A stretch of 64,000 nucleotides of DNA from UBA5189 sp040389445 (GTDB lineage: Bacteria; Chloroflexota; Limnocylindria; Limnocylindrales; CSP1-4), in assembly GCA_040389445.1 (NCBI GenBank), contig JAZJZX010000011.1:88496-152495 (forward strand), given 5' to 3'. The position numbers and the translations under genes are program-made. Below are positions 49,501-56,382 of the stretch, one piece after another (position 1 is the stretch's first letter; each line of letters opens with the position of its first letter). The notes below the pieces were generated by a model. It worked only from the letters and a program-made list of their open reading frames with translations, was not told the origin of the DNA and made no database searches.

Positions 49501-49680
49501 CCGGGCGACAAGGTGTCCGTCCCGGTTTCCTTCGACATGAGCGCCGGGATGGAAAACCACACCCTCGGCTGGATGGTCGTGGGTCTCGACGACAGGAACG
49601 GCGGAGCCCAGGCCGACCTGATCCGTCCGATGCGCAACCACCATCGGGGCCACGACGACAGCCGGTCGTCGCTGGACTGA
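46561..49680 (+). CDS. Large secreted subtilisin-like serine protease (S8, PA-domain insert)
   Basis: 1039 aa. Signal peptide MKRLSVMLAVTALLVGILAP ending AQG-A; propeptide of I9 type (about 45-140); S8 catalytic domain with Asp172 (AVIDTGIDYTHANF), His241 (NSHGTHVAGTAAG) and Ser578 (FSGTSMASPMTAGTAA). A protease-associated insert lies about 415-490 (GAIVAVKRGDCAFVDKLANA). The C-terminal ~390 residues hold Fn3-like and Ig-like modules, common in Vpr/lactocepin-type cell-envelope proteases. GGAGGAG precedes the ATG. No LPxTG or transmembrane anchor seen. A strong terminator follows. Confidence 0.92.
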   Translation: MKRLSVMLAVTALLVGILAPTAQGADPKRQFKRIDISKIDPSFRPFMADAARKLTVVVELAGDPANAVAGLTGKQRETHAKALKGGQSSVEASIKRLGGKVLDDYQYAYNGIKVQTSASKLAALAALPGVTGIRALRTYKLDNVNAVPYIGVPGVWQFSGETGAGQTIAVIDTGIDYTHANFGGPGTPEAYSTNDPTVIETGTFPTAKVIAGYDFAGNAYNANIATSVPAPDADPLDCNSHGTHVAGTAAGQGVKADHSTYTGPYDGTTFADPAAFTVAPGVAPQASLVALKVFGCEGSTNLVVDALEWVAEYNATHADGIDVVNMSLGSEFGAADDPDAIATDNLVKTGVVVVASAGNSGPLSYITGSPAAATQAISVAALDAFPSIPMALVDLPDPATDIPGNNQNAYPLLPFSGTLHVLADGSGGVKLGCDLDDFDAASAGAIVAVKRGDCAFVDKLANAAEAGATGVIVINRDNTAPGDLPTFIGYNPEFFTGPMIGVDKTAQPSLLANEGAAISLNPNGSTPNPTFKKNADFSSGGPRYGDSAMKPDVSAPGVNLLSSLNGSGWNGTTFSGTSMASPMTAGTAALVRQAHPDWSPLKVKAALVNTADSGTGSIVGYDPRIAGSGVIQANLAVDTVGLATTSDGTASLSFGYEQIDGNYSETKKITIQNTSGSAIRYNLSATSSLVSINPSSVTVGANSSKTVKVTARLSRAQAAALPTADQFFSGDFGDVNDFAGAVVAVPTTAADGVFPLRVPYLLVPRGLSDVKASLGKGLDESGGVLSGSLNLSNKGIHDGIADVYAWGLSDARGDGAHGTDLRAVGVQSFPGQYLWSGADPSDMAINFAVNSWDRFTVQAPNEIDIAIDTTGDGVEDYFVIGLDEGLLFTGDFDEFYLSLVFDATTFDLLDAWLADAPFNGSTVLLPLLASDIGLTAGDGGFTYWVAAYDGFTGAADVIPGEASFDPFGSEITTGDFVPLAPGDKVSVPVSFDMSAGMENHTLGWMVVGLDDRNGGAQADLIRPMRNHHRGHDDSRSSLD

Positions 49681-49703
49681 CCGCCCAGGACCGTCCGCAG
49701 CAC

Positions 49704-49738
49704 GAGGCCCCCGTCGTCGACGGGGGCCTCGCCTTTTC
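49704..49738 (+). terminator. Rho-independent terminator after the subtilase gene
   Basis: GAGGCCCCCGTC-GTC-GACGGGGGCCTC, a 12-bp perfect stem with a 3-nt loop, then GCCTTTTC. It can also serve the convergent lipoprotein gene ending at 49837. Confidence 0.85.
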
Positions 49739-49836
49739 GGGTCGTGCGTTCAGCCGGGGGGTGCTGATCGCGCGTGGCCGTCGGCCGGTCAAGGAACGCC
49801 ACCCGCCGGCGGGACCGCCACCCGCCGGGAGCGAGG

Positions 49837-50397
49837 TCAGCCGCTCGGGGTCCAACCTCCGGCGCCCGGGCGCTCGCACAGGACGAACCCGCCGCGCTCC
49901 GAGGCCCGGTAGTCCAGCTCCCGGCCGTCAGCCTCCACGATGACCCAAGCCCCCGGCACGAGAGCATCGGTGTAGCTCATGCCCGGCACCGGGCAACCCA
50001 GCGCGCCGTCGGGCCAGGTCACGAGCTGGGCGCGAACCAGGGCGACCTGGGCCTGGTCCACGCCCGTCCGTCCGGCCGCGTCCGCGACGATCGCCGCGAG
50101 CACGCCGGGCGGGAGGATGGACGCGTCCGGCTGATCCGAGGCGCCTGCCGGGCCGGGCGTGCGTCGGAGATCGAGGCTCGGCCGAGGGTCGCGGGTCTGC
50201 GTCGGCGAGCCGAGCGGCAGGATGGGCGCGCCCGCGGCCGCGGACGGAGTCCCGGCCGTTCCGAAGGATCGTTCAGGATCTGGAACGGTGCCGCCGGTGC
50301 CGGCGCACCCGGTCGACGCGATGAGCACCACGACCGGGAGGTATGCGTCGCGGAACGGGAGGTATGCGTCGCGGAACGGCGTGAATCTGGGCGTCAT
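49837..50397 (-). CDS. Hypothetical lipoprotein with duplicated signal segment
   Basis: 186 aa. N-terminus MTPRFTPFRDAYLPFRDAYL contains a perfect in-frame 21-bp duplication (FRDAYLP twice) just before the hydrophobic VVVLIASTGC lipobox-like site. After a Pro/Thr/Ala-rich linker, the C-terminal domain (WPDGALGCPVPGMSYTDALV, VEADGRELDYRASERGGFVL, CERP) has conserved Trp/Cys positions that look like a real but unnamed extracytoplasmic domain. GGAGG six nt before ATG 50397 sets the start. Divergent from an Lgt-like gene. Confidence 0.65.
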   Translation of the reverse strand: MTPRFTPFRDAYLPFRDAYLPVVVLIASTGCAGTGGTVPDPERSFGTAGTPSAAAGAPILPLGSPTQTRDPRPSLDLRRTPGPAGASDQPDASILPPGVLAAIVADAAGRTGVDQAQVALVRAQLVTWPDGALGCPVPGMSYTDALVPGAWVIVEADGRELDYRASERGGFVLCERPGAGGWTPSG

Positions 50398-50519
50398 GGC
50401 TCGCCTCCGGTATCGGACCATCGTAGCCGAGACGGATCGGGGATCCATCCGAACGCGACCGAACCGCGCGATGCGGACATCCTCGTCCGATGGTGGGACG
50501 GTCGGGCGATCCGGAATGG

Positions 50520-50525
50520 CATAAT
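50520..50525 (+). promoter_or_regulatory. Leaderless -10 box CATAAT
   Basis: CATAAT ends 7 nt before ATG 50533, the start of a 39-codon upstream ORF whose stop overlaps the next ATG. Confidence 0.45.
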
Positions 50526-50532
50526 CGGGCCG

Positions 50533-50652
50533 ATGGTCCCCGGCGAGAATCGCCCTGCCCCAGATCCGCCGCCGGGTGTCGGTGACGCTGCGGTTCGAGT
50601 CAGCGCCGTGCTCGGTGATCGACGCCGGCGCCGATCGCCCCGGGTCGCCTGA
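50533..50652 (+). CDS. Candidate leaderless upstream ORF (39 aa)
   Basis: Starts 7 nt after CATAAT, encodes a Pro/Arg-rich peptide (MVPGENRPAPDPPPG...RRRRRSPRVA) and stops at TGA overlapping ATG 50652. That ATG opens a five-codon ORF (MPAVA) which again stops as TGATG onto the Lgt-like start at 50669. A 17-bp tandem duplication (GTCGCCTGATGCCGGCG) created the twin TGATG. The peptide itself has no recognisable function; the arrangement is the point of interest. Confidence 0.35.
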   Translation: MVPGENRPAPDPPPGVGDAAVRVSAVLGDRRRRRSPRVA

Positions 50653-50668
50653 TGCCGGCGGTCGCCTG

Positions 50669-51481
50669 ATGCCGGCGGTCATCACCTTCGCATTCGATCC
50701 CCTCGTCTACATCGGCGATGTCAGCGTTCGTGTGCAGACCATTGCGATCGCCCTCATCGTCCTTGCCGCGCTGCTCCTGCTCGCCCGGATCGGACAGACA
50801 ACCCCAACCGCGAGCCCGTATGTTCCGCCCCCGACGCTGCGACCCTCGGCGCTGCCGTTCCTCGTTCTCGGCGTCATTCCCGGCGCGGTCATCGGCGGGC
50901 GCCTCGACTACGTCCTCGTCCACCTGGACTACTACATCGCAAATCCAGGTTCCATCCTCGACCCGGCCCAGGGGGCCCTCGGCCTCGGGCTGGCGGTACC
51001 CGGGGCCGTCCTCGGCGCCTTCGTGATCTCCCGCTTCCTGGATGAGCCCTTTGATCGATGGATGCACGCGGCAGCCCTCCCGACCCTGTTCGCGCTCGGC
51101 GCCGGCAAGATCTCCAGCGTGCTCGCTGCCGAGGGGCAGGGCCGACCGGCCGACGTCCCGTGGGCAACGGCCTATCTCGGCGATGGCCCGTGGAGCAGTC
51201 TCGCGGCGTACCTGCCGTCCCATCCCGCCCAGATCTACGAGGCCGGGCTCACGATCGCAGTGCTCCTCCTGATGGGTCTCGCCCTCGCGGCTGGCGCCTT
51301 TGCCCGCCGTGACGGATCCTCGCTCCTTGTCGCGATCGCCCTGTGGGCCATGGGGCGGGCATTGGCGGCCACGACCTGGCGGGACGCAGCCATCGTCGGC
51401 CCATTTGGTGCCGAGCAGCTCATCCTCGCTATCGTGGTGGTGGCCTGCTTCGCCACCGTCATCCGGCTTCGGGCCCGATAG
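50669..51481 (+). CDS. Divergent Lgt-family (prolipoprotein diacylglyceryl transferase-like) membrane protein
   Basis: 270 aa, about seven helices. Lgt-like layout: ITFAFDPLVYIGDVSVRVQT start, PGAVIGGRLDYVLVHLDYY, LGLAVPGAVLGAFVISRFLD, and SHPAQIYEAGLTIAVLL (the HPxQxYE motif). However the segment where true Lgt has GRxGNFxNxE reads LGAGKISSVLAAEGQGRPAD, so the essential Arg and Asn are absent. It may use another substrate or be catalytically altered. Start follows two short coupled ORFs. A canonical lgt is at 39073. Confidence 0.72.
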   Translation: MPAVITFAFDPLVYIGDVSVRVQTIAIALIVLAALLLLARIGQTTPTASPYVPPPTLRPSALPFLVLGVIPGAVIGGRLDYVLVHLDYYIANPGSILDPAQGALGLGLAVPGAVLGAFVISRFLDEPFDRWMHAAALPTLFALGAGKISSVLAAEGQGRPADVPWATAYLGDGPWSSLAAYLPSHPAQIYEAGLTIAVLLLMGLALAAGAFARRDGSSLLVAIALWAMGRALAATTWRDAAIVGPFGAEQLILAIVVVACFATVIRLRAR

Positions 51482-51633
51482 TCGACTCCCGGTCACGAGC
51501 GTCCGCGTCGGGCGCCGTGCCTCATCCGCCGGGCTCTGCCTCCCTTGTCGATCGACCATCCGCTGATTCGCCGTGGCGCGGTATCGTTGGCCGACATCGT
51601 CACGCCGCAGGCGCGCCAAGCCGAGGTTCATCC

Positions 51634-53172
51634 ATGACCCAGATCGCCGAGCCGGATATCGCTCGTTCCGCCCCGTCCCGGGAAACCGTTCCGCACTGGA
51701 TCGGCGGCCGCCGCGTCGCCGGAATGTCAGGTCGTCGCGGGCCAGTGTTCAACCCCGCGACGGGCGAGGTCGCCCGTGAGGTCGATTTCGCGTCTGTTGC
51801 CGAGGTTGACGCAGCGGTCGCGGCCGCGAGGGCAGCCTTCCCCGCCTGGCGGGCGACCTCGCTCTCCAGGCGAACCGAGATCATGTTCCGGATCCGCAAC
51901 CTGGTCGAGGCGCACCGTCACGAACTGGCGGCGTACCTCACCGCCGAGCACGGCAAGGTCCCGTCGGACGCGCTCGGCGAGATCGCCCGCGGCATCGAGA
52001 ATCTCGAGTTCGCAACGGGTATCCCGAACCACCTGAAGGGTGGCTTCTCCGAGCAGGTCTCGACCGGCATCGACGTCTACCAGATCCGCCAGCCGCTGGG
52101 GGTGGCCGCCGGGATCACCCCGTTCAACTTCCCGGCCATGGTTCCGATGTGGATGTTCGCGAACGCGATCGCCTGCGGGAACACGTTCGTCCTGAAGCCG
52201 TCCGAGAAGGATCCGTCGGCGTCCCTCTACATGGCCGAGTTGCTCGCGGAGGCCGGGGTCCCTGCGGGCGTGTTCAACGTCGTCAATGGGGACAAGGTGG
52301 CGGTGGACCGGATCCTCGAGCATCCGGACATCGCCGCCGTCAGCTTCGTCGGCTCGACCCCGATCGCGCGCTACATCTACGAGACCGGCACCCGGAACGG
52401 CAAGCGGGTCCAGGCGCTCGGCGGTGCGAAGAACCACATGATCGTGTTGCCGGATGCAGACATCGACATGGCGGCGGATGCCGCCGTCTCGGCGGGCTAC
52501 GGATCCTCCGGAGAGCGCTGCATGGCGGTTGCCACGGTCGTGGCCGTCGGGTCGGTTGCCGATCCGCTCGTCGAGGCCATCGCGAAGCGCCTGCCGAAGA
52601 TCAAGGTGGGCCCGGGGTCGGATCCCCAGGCCGAGATGGGTCCGCTCGTGACGAAGGTGCATCGGGACAAGGTGGCGTCGTACCTCGACAGCGCCGCGGA
52701 GCAGGGGGCCACGGTGGTCGCGGACGGCCGCGAGCATCCGCTGTACGCCGGCTCCGATGGGTTCTTCCTCGGGACCTCGCTCATCGACAACGTGACGCCG
52801 GGCATGGACTGCTATCGCGACGAGATCTTCGGCCCGGTCCTCACGGTCACGCGCGTCGGCACGTACGAGGAGGCGCTGACCCTGGTCAACGACAACCCGT
52901 ACGGCAACGGAACGGCGATTTTCACCCGCGATGGGGGAGCCGCCCGGCAGTACCAGTTCGATGTCAACGTCGGCATGGTCGGCATCAATGTTCCGGTACC
53001 GGTGCCGGTAGCGTTCTACAGCTTCGGTGGCTGGAAGGCCTCGCTCTTCGGGGATCTCCACATGTACGGCCCCGAGGGGATCCAGTTCTACACGCGCTCC
53101 AAGATCGTGACGGCCCGCTGGCCGGACCCCGGCACCTCGCGGGTGGACCTCGGCTTTCCGCGGACCCGCTGA
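51634..53172 (+). CDS. mmsA: (Methyl)malonate-semialdehyde dehydrogenase (CoA-acylating)
   Basis: 512 aa aldehyde dehydrogenase superfamily. GITPFNFPAMVPMWMFANAI, LKPSEKDPSASLYMAELL, SFVGSTPIARYIYETG and GSSGERCMAVA (catalytic Cys) are the MmsA-type signatures, and VGMVGINVPVPVPVAFYSFG is characteristic. Converts malonate semialdehyde or methylmalonate semialdehyde to acetyl-CoA or propionyl-CoA. Close to the pyrimidine/beta-alanine genes at 54.8-59.9 kb, where it would finish the pathway. Start ATG 51634 after CCGAGG. Confidence 0.9.
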   Translation: MTQIAEPDIARSAPSRETVPHWIGGRRVAGMSGRRGPVFNPATGEVAREVDFASVAEVDAAVAAARAAFPAWRATSLSRRTEIMFRIRNLVEAHRHELAAYLTAEHGKVPSDALGEIARGIENLEFATGIPNHLKGGFSEQVSTGIDVYQIRQPLGVAAGITPFNFPAMVPMWMFANAIACGNTFVLKPSEKDPSASLYMAELLAEAGVPAGVFNVVNGDKVAVDRILEHPDIAAVSFVGSTPIARYIYETGTRNGKRVQALGGAKNHMIVLPDADIDMAADAAVSAGYGSSGERCMAVATVVAVGSVADPLVEAIAKRLPKIKVGPGSDPQAEMGPLVTKVHRDKVASYLDSAAEQGATVVADGREHPLYAGSDGFFLGTSLIDNVTPGMDCYRDEIFGPVLTVTRVGTYEEALTLVNDNPYGNGTAIFTRDGGAARQYQFDVNVGMVGINVPVPVPVAFYSFGGWKASLFGDLHMYGPEGIQFYTRSKIVTARWPDPGTSRVDLGFPRTR

Positions 53173-53181
53173 CCAGCGGCC

Positions 53182-53340
53182 GTCGCGGAGGGGCGGCCCG
53201 TTCGTCACGCCGAATCGGACTGGAGGCCGCGCGCCACGCTGGCCGGGACGGACTACACCGGCGACACCGTCTACGACGAGGAGCGCGAGCGCATCTGGTT
53301 CTCCGGCTGGCTCTGCGTCGGCCGGTCCGAGGAGATTCCG
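53182..53340 (+). pseudogene. 5' remnant of a Rieske-type aromatic-ring oxygenase alpha subunit
   Basis: In the frame running into the IS30 piece, residues read TLAGTDYTGDTVYDEERERI then WFSGWLCVGRSEEIP, the N-terminal lead-in of ring-hydroxylating oxygenases just before the Rieske motif. No start codon is visible and the Rieske cluster (CxH) is missing because the sequence switches to transposase. Truncated by insertion or deletion. Confidence 0.6.
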
Positions 53341-53688
53341 ATGACCGCGGTCACCCCGAGGGCCTCTGTACTTTTCGTGCTCAACGGGTCGCTCGCCCGA
53401 TCGCTCGCCTGGGATCGCGGCCTCGAGATGCGGCGCCACTTCGAGTTCACGAGCGCCACGGACATCCCGGTCTACTTCTGCGACCCGGCGAGCCCCTGGC
53501 AGCGCGGCAGCAACGAGAACGCCAACGGGCCGCTGCGCCAGTACTTCCCCAAGGGCTCGGACCTGCGCTCGCACAGCCCCGAACGCCTCGCCGCGGTTGC
53601 CGCCGAGCTCAACGACCGGCCTCGCAAGTCCCTCGGGTGGGACACGCCGGCCGAACGGCTTGCTAAGGTTCTGGCGTCGAGCCCATGA
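53341..53688 (+). mobile_element. 3' fragment of an IS30-family transposase
   Basis: LARSLAWDRGLEMRRHFEFT, VYFCDPASPWQRGSNENANG and LRQYFPKGSDLRSHSPERLA match the catalytic core end of IS30 transposases, including the second Asp (WDRG) and the Glu (NENANG) of the DDE triad. The first Asp and HTH are gone. It is fused in frame to the oxygenase remnant. No terminal inverted repeats found; non-functional. Confidence 0.82.
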
Positions 53689-53751
53689 GTCCCCGTGTTG
53701 CGACGAGCGGTTGAATCCGCCGATCATGCCCACTCTGTCGCACCTCGGGTG

Positions 53752-54099
53752 CTACGGCCCTATTGGCTCCGGAGTAAACGGACTCGCGGTAGCCGTTGGA
53801 TCGAAGGCGCAGTGCCCATCACGCAGGACGTGAAAGCCGGGGTGGGTTTGCGGCCAGCCCAGTGGTCGAGATGGACGAAAGCCAGCAGGGAGCTTCGTAA
53901 CGCCCGGCGCGCACTCGATCATGTACGCCTCGGGGCTGATGCTGGCCATCTCTTCACGTTGTTCGACCGGAACGGGCTCGGCGATCCGTGGCGGGAGCGT
54001 GGGCGTTTCAGACACCCCACATGCCGCGAATAGCAGCGAGAGAGCAAGAGTGGGCGCCCCGAAGCCGAGGCGCCCGAACCCGCGGTACCTACGGATCAA
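53752..54099 (-). CDS. Small secreted ECAPG-family lipoprotein, second of a tandem pair
   Basis: 115 aa, unknown. LALSLLFAACG is a lipobox-like signal end. The mature part holds YMIECAPGVTKLPAGFRPSR then HPGFHVLRDGHCAFD, matching the paralogue encoded upstream (54089-54445). Two Cys (ECAPG, DGHC) are shared and could form a disulfide. It starts inside the paralogue's last codons (11-nt overlap). Lower G+C than core genes. Confidence 0.7.
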   Translation of the reverse strand: MIRRYRGFGRLGFGAPTLALSLLFAACGVSETPTLPPRIAEPVPVEQREEMASISPEAYMIECAPGVTKLPAGFRPSRPLGWPQTHPGFHVLRDGHCAFDPTATASPFTPEPIGP

Positions 54100-54445
54100 G
54101 ATTGTGTGGCTCGACGACCTTTCCCGGGCGCGACGTGTCCATCACGCAGTGGCCGTCGCTCAAGACTCCGAATCCAGGATGGCTTGCTACAAACCCGGCG
54201 GAGCGACTGGGAATGAAGCCCGCAGGGAGTTTGGCCAGGCCCGGCGCACACTCGACGACCTGCGTCGTCGACGGCAGCCCTTCCATCTGTTTGGCCGCAT
54301 CGACCGAAAGCTGGTCACTGACTGGTGCCAACTTCGGAGCCCCGGTAGCCGCATCGTACGGCGAGTCACCCGAAGCAGCTATCACGCCTATGCCAGCAGC
54401 GAGCACCAGGCCAGCAACGAGGCTGATGAAGATTCGGCGGTTCAT
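54089..54445 (-). CDS. Small secreted ECAPG-family protein, first of a tandem pair
   Basis: 118 aa, unknown. FISLVAGLVLAAGIGVIAAS is a signal peptide or anchor. Conserved block: QVVECAPGLAKLPAGFIPSR, HPGFGVLSDGHCVMD. About half of the 40 residues in this block are identical to the downstream copy while the N-termini differ, so this is an old duplication under constraint. Minus-strand operon of two. Neighbours are degraded mobile elements. Confidence 0.7.
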   Translation of the reverse strand: MNRRIFISLVAGLVLAAGIGVIAASGDSPYDAATGAPKLAPVSDQLSVDAAKQMEGLPSTTQVVECAPGLAKLPAGFIPSRSAGFVASHPGFGVLSDGHCVMDTSRPGKVVEPHNLDP

Positions 54446-54534
54446 CGTCAGGCCTCCATCCTAGTGGCTATCGATGTAGACGGCGGAGCGGGCGACGGCA
54501 CGATCAAGGATGGCGCTGCGGCGTAAACCCACAA

Positions 54535-54550
54535 GTAGGGAAGGCCCTAC
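54535..54550. other. Hairpin GTAGGG-AAGG-CCCTAC
   Basis: Perfect 6-bp stem in the region between the ECAPG pair and the transposase relic. Possible element end or terminator; no T-run. Confidence 0.35.
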
Positions 54551-54577
54551 CCCGGGCTCTGGAGCGCGCAGGCCGCT

Positions 54578-54658
54578 CTAGGTGTGATTCCCAAGGAGGT
54601 TGTTGGTGAGCGCCTCCATCGGGGTGATGCCACCAACGGCAGTATGGGTCCTGGGAAC
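54578..54658 (-). pseudogene. C-terminal transposase relic (IS3/IS481-like)
   Basis: 26 residues, RTHTAVGGITPMEALTNNLL then GNHT-stop, resemble the RPHxALGGxTPxE tail of rve-type transposases. The relic follows the premature stop of the anti-sigma fragment in the same frame, marking an old insertion junction. Confidence 0.45.
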
Positions 54659-54799
54659 CTACTCGTCGACCGCCTGGACGAGGTCCAGGGTCATTGCCTC
54701 GTCCGCCCCGAGGCCGGGCGCCGCGTCGCGGACGAACTGGCGGACGTCCTTCAGCCGCGCCAGGTCCGCGTCAATCCGGAGGGTCGCGGGAGCCGCCAC
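54659..54799 (-). pseudogene. Truncated anti-sigma/HATPase (RsbW-like) gene, N-terminal fragment
   Basis: 46 residues: TLRIDADLARLKDVRQFVRD and DEAMTLDLVQAVDE, the start of anti-sigma-factor serine kinases up to the N-box region (normally ...AVDEAVTNVI). It then hits a stop and transposase sequence, so the ATP-binding site is missing. GTG 54799 lies 6 nt after the dihydropyrimidinase stop with GAGGA upstream, so it was probably the last gene of that operon. Confidence 0.6.
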
Positions 54800-54804
54800 G
54801 GTCC

Positions 54805-56199
54805 TCAGGCCATCCGGGCGTAGTCGGCGGGGGCGCGCTTCAGGAACCTGCCGGCGCCCCTCTTGCCCGTGAACTCGCCGTTCCGCACGACGACCGAGCC
54901 GCGGCTCATGACGATGTCGCTCGCGCCCTGCACCGTGCGGCCCTCGTAGCACGAGTAGTCGACGTCCATGTGGTGGCTCTGCGCGGAGATGACGCGCCTG
55001 CGGTTCGGGTCGTAGATCACGAGGTCGGCGTCCGAGCCGACTGCCACCGCACCCTTCCGCGGGTACATCCCGAAGAGCTTGGCCGGTGCGGTGGAGGTGA
55101 TCTCCACCCAGCGTTCCTTCGTAATCCTGCCGCCCACGACACCGCCGTCGTGGAGCAGGTCCATCCGATCTTCGACGCCCGGCAGGCCGTTCGGGACCTT
55201 CCGGAAGTCGGCGCGTCCGAGGTCCTTCTGGCCGTGGAAATCGAACGGGCAGTGGTCCGTGGAGACCACCTGGAGGTCGTCCTTGACGAGGCCCTTCCAG
55301 AGTTCGGGCTGATGGTCCTCCGTACGGAGCGGCGGCGAACACACGAACTTGGCGCCCTCGAACCCGTTCCCCATGTCGTCCAGCGAGAGGAAGAGGTACT
55401 GCGGACAGGTCTCGGCGAAGGCGGGCAGGCCCTCGTCGCGGGCCATCCGGACGGCATGCAGCGCTTCGCGCGCGGACAGGTGGACGATGTACACGGGAAC
55501 CTTGGCGGCCTGTGCCAGCCGGATGACCCGGTTGGTGGCCTCGCCCTCGAGGACCGAGTAGCGTGCCAACCCATGCCCGATGGGATCGGTCACGCCGGCA
55601 GCGACCGTATCCGCAGCGATGACATCGATCGCGAGGCCGTTTTCGGCGTGCATCATGATCAGCCCGCCGTTCCTGCCGGTCTGCTGCATCGCCCGGAAGA
55701 TCGCTCCGTCGTCGCTGAAGAACACGCCGGGGTAGGCGGTGAAGAGCTTGAAGTCGGGCACGCCCTCGGCGACGAGCACGTCCATCTCCTTGAGCGAGGC
55801 GTCATTCACGTCGCTCATGATCATGTGGAACCCGTAGTCCAGGACCGCGTTGCCCTCGGCCTTGGCATGCCAGGCGTCGAGGCCCTCGCGCAGCGAGCGA
55901 CCCCTCGACTGCACGGCAAAGTCCACGATCGAGGTCGTCCCCCCGAACGCCGCGGCGCGCGTCCCGGTCTCGAAGGTGTCCTTCGCGGCCGTGCCGCCGA
56001 ACGGCAGCTCCATGTGGGTGTGGACGTCGATGCCGCCCGGGATCACGTACTTCCCGGCCGCGTCGATCGTTTCGTCCACCTCGACCATGCCGGCCATGCC
56101 GGCGCCGATGGCTGCGATTGTCTCGCCGTCGATCAGGACATCGGCCCCATATGAGCCGTCCGCTGTGACGATCGTGCCGTTCGTGATCAGGGTTCGCAT
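54805..56199 (-). CDS. Dihydropyrimidinase
   Basis: 464 aa amidohydrolase. Opens dihydrouracil or dihydrothymine to N-carbamoyl-beta-amino acids. GIDVHTHMELPFGG gives the metal HxH (60-62), DFKLFTAYPGVFF the carboxylated Lys, IVHLSAREALHAVR and VSTDHCPFDFHGQ further ligands (His, Asp). Length and motifs fit bacterial dihydropyrimidinase/D-hydantoinase closely. Upstream on the same strand lie a 21-aa ORF, an LLM flavoprotein and beta-ureidopropionase. Confidence 0.92.
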   Translation of the reverse strand: MRTLITNGTIVTADGSYGADVLIDGETIAAIGAGMAGMVEVDETIDAAGKYVIPGGIDVHTHMELPFGGTAAKDTFETGTRAAAFGGTTSIVDFAVQSRGRSLREGLDAWHAKAEGNAVLDYGFHMIMSDVNDASLKEMDVLVAEGVPDFKLFTAYPGVFFSDDGAIFRAMQQTGRNGGLIMMHAENGLAIDVIAADTVAAGVTDPIGHGLARYSVLEGEATNRVIRLAQAAKVPVYIVHLSAREALHAVRMARDEGLPAFAETCPQYLFLSLDDMGNGFEGAKFVCSPPLRTEDHQPELWKGLVKDDLQVVSTDHCPFDFHGQKDLGRADFRKVPNGLPGVEDRMDLLHDGGVVGGRITKERWVEITSTAPAKLFGMYPRKGAVAVGSDADLVIYDPNRRRVISAQSHHMDVDYSCYEGRTVQGASDIVMSRGSVVVRNGEFTGKRGAGRFLKRAPADYARMA

Positions 56200-56230
56200 G
56201 GATACCTGCCTCCCGGGGCGCCAAATTGTC

Positions 56231-56308
56231 CGGCGCCGAAATTGGCCGGGGCGCCGTGGCCGGGGCGCCGTGGCCGGCGCCGAAATTGGCCGGGGCGCCG
56301 AATTGGGC
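56231..56308. repeat. GC-rich short repeats CCGGCGCCGAAATTGG / GGGGCGCCGTGGCC
   Basis: Two copies of CGGCGCCGAAATTGGCCGGG separated by two GGGGCGCCGTGGCC units, upstream of the dihydropyrimidinase start. Each unit carries the palindrome GGCGCC. No function recognised; the rest of the 183-bp gap holds nothing else. Confidence 0.6.
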
Positions 56309-56382
56309 CGTGCCTGTCAGGGTCGCGGCCGTGGACTGCCGTCTTCCTGCTCCTGCCCGCGGTTACCGCGAGCGTACTGGTC

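Noticed and set aside
54694..56154. 486-codon plus-strand frame opposite dihydropyrimidinase
   Set aside because: Antisense shadow of a strongly conserved amidohydrolase; no motif or start signal.
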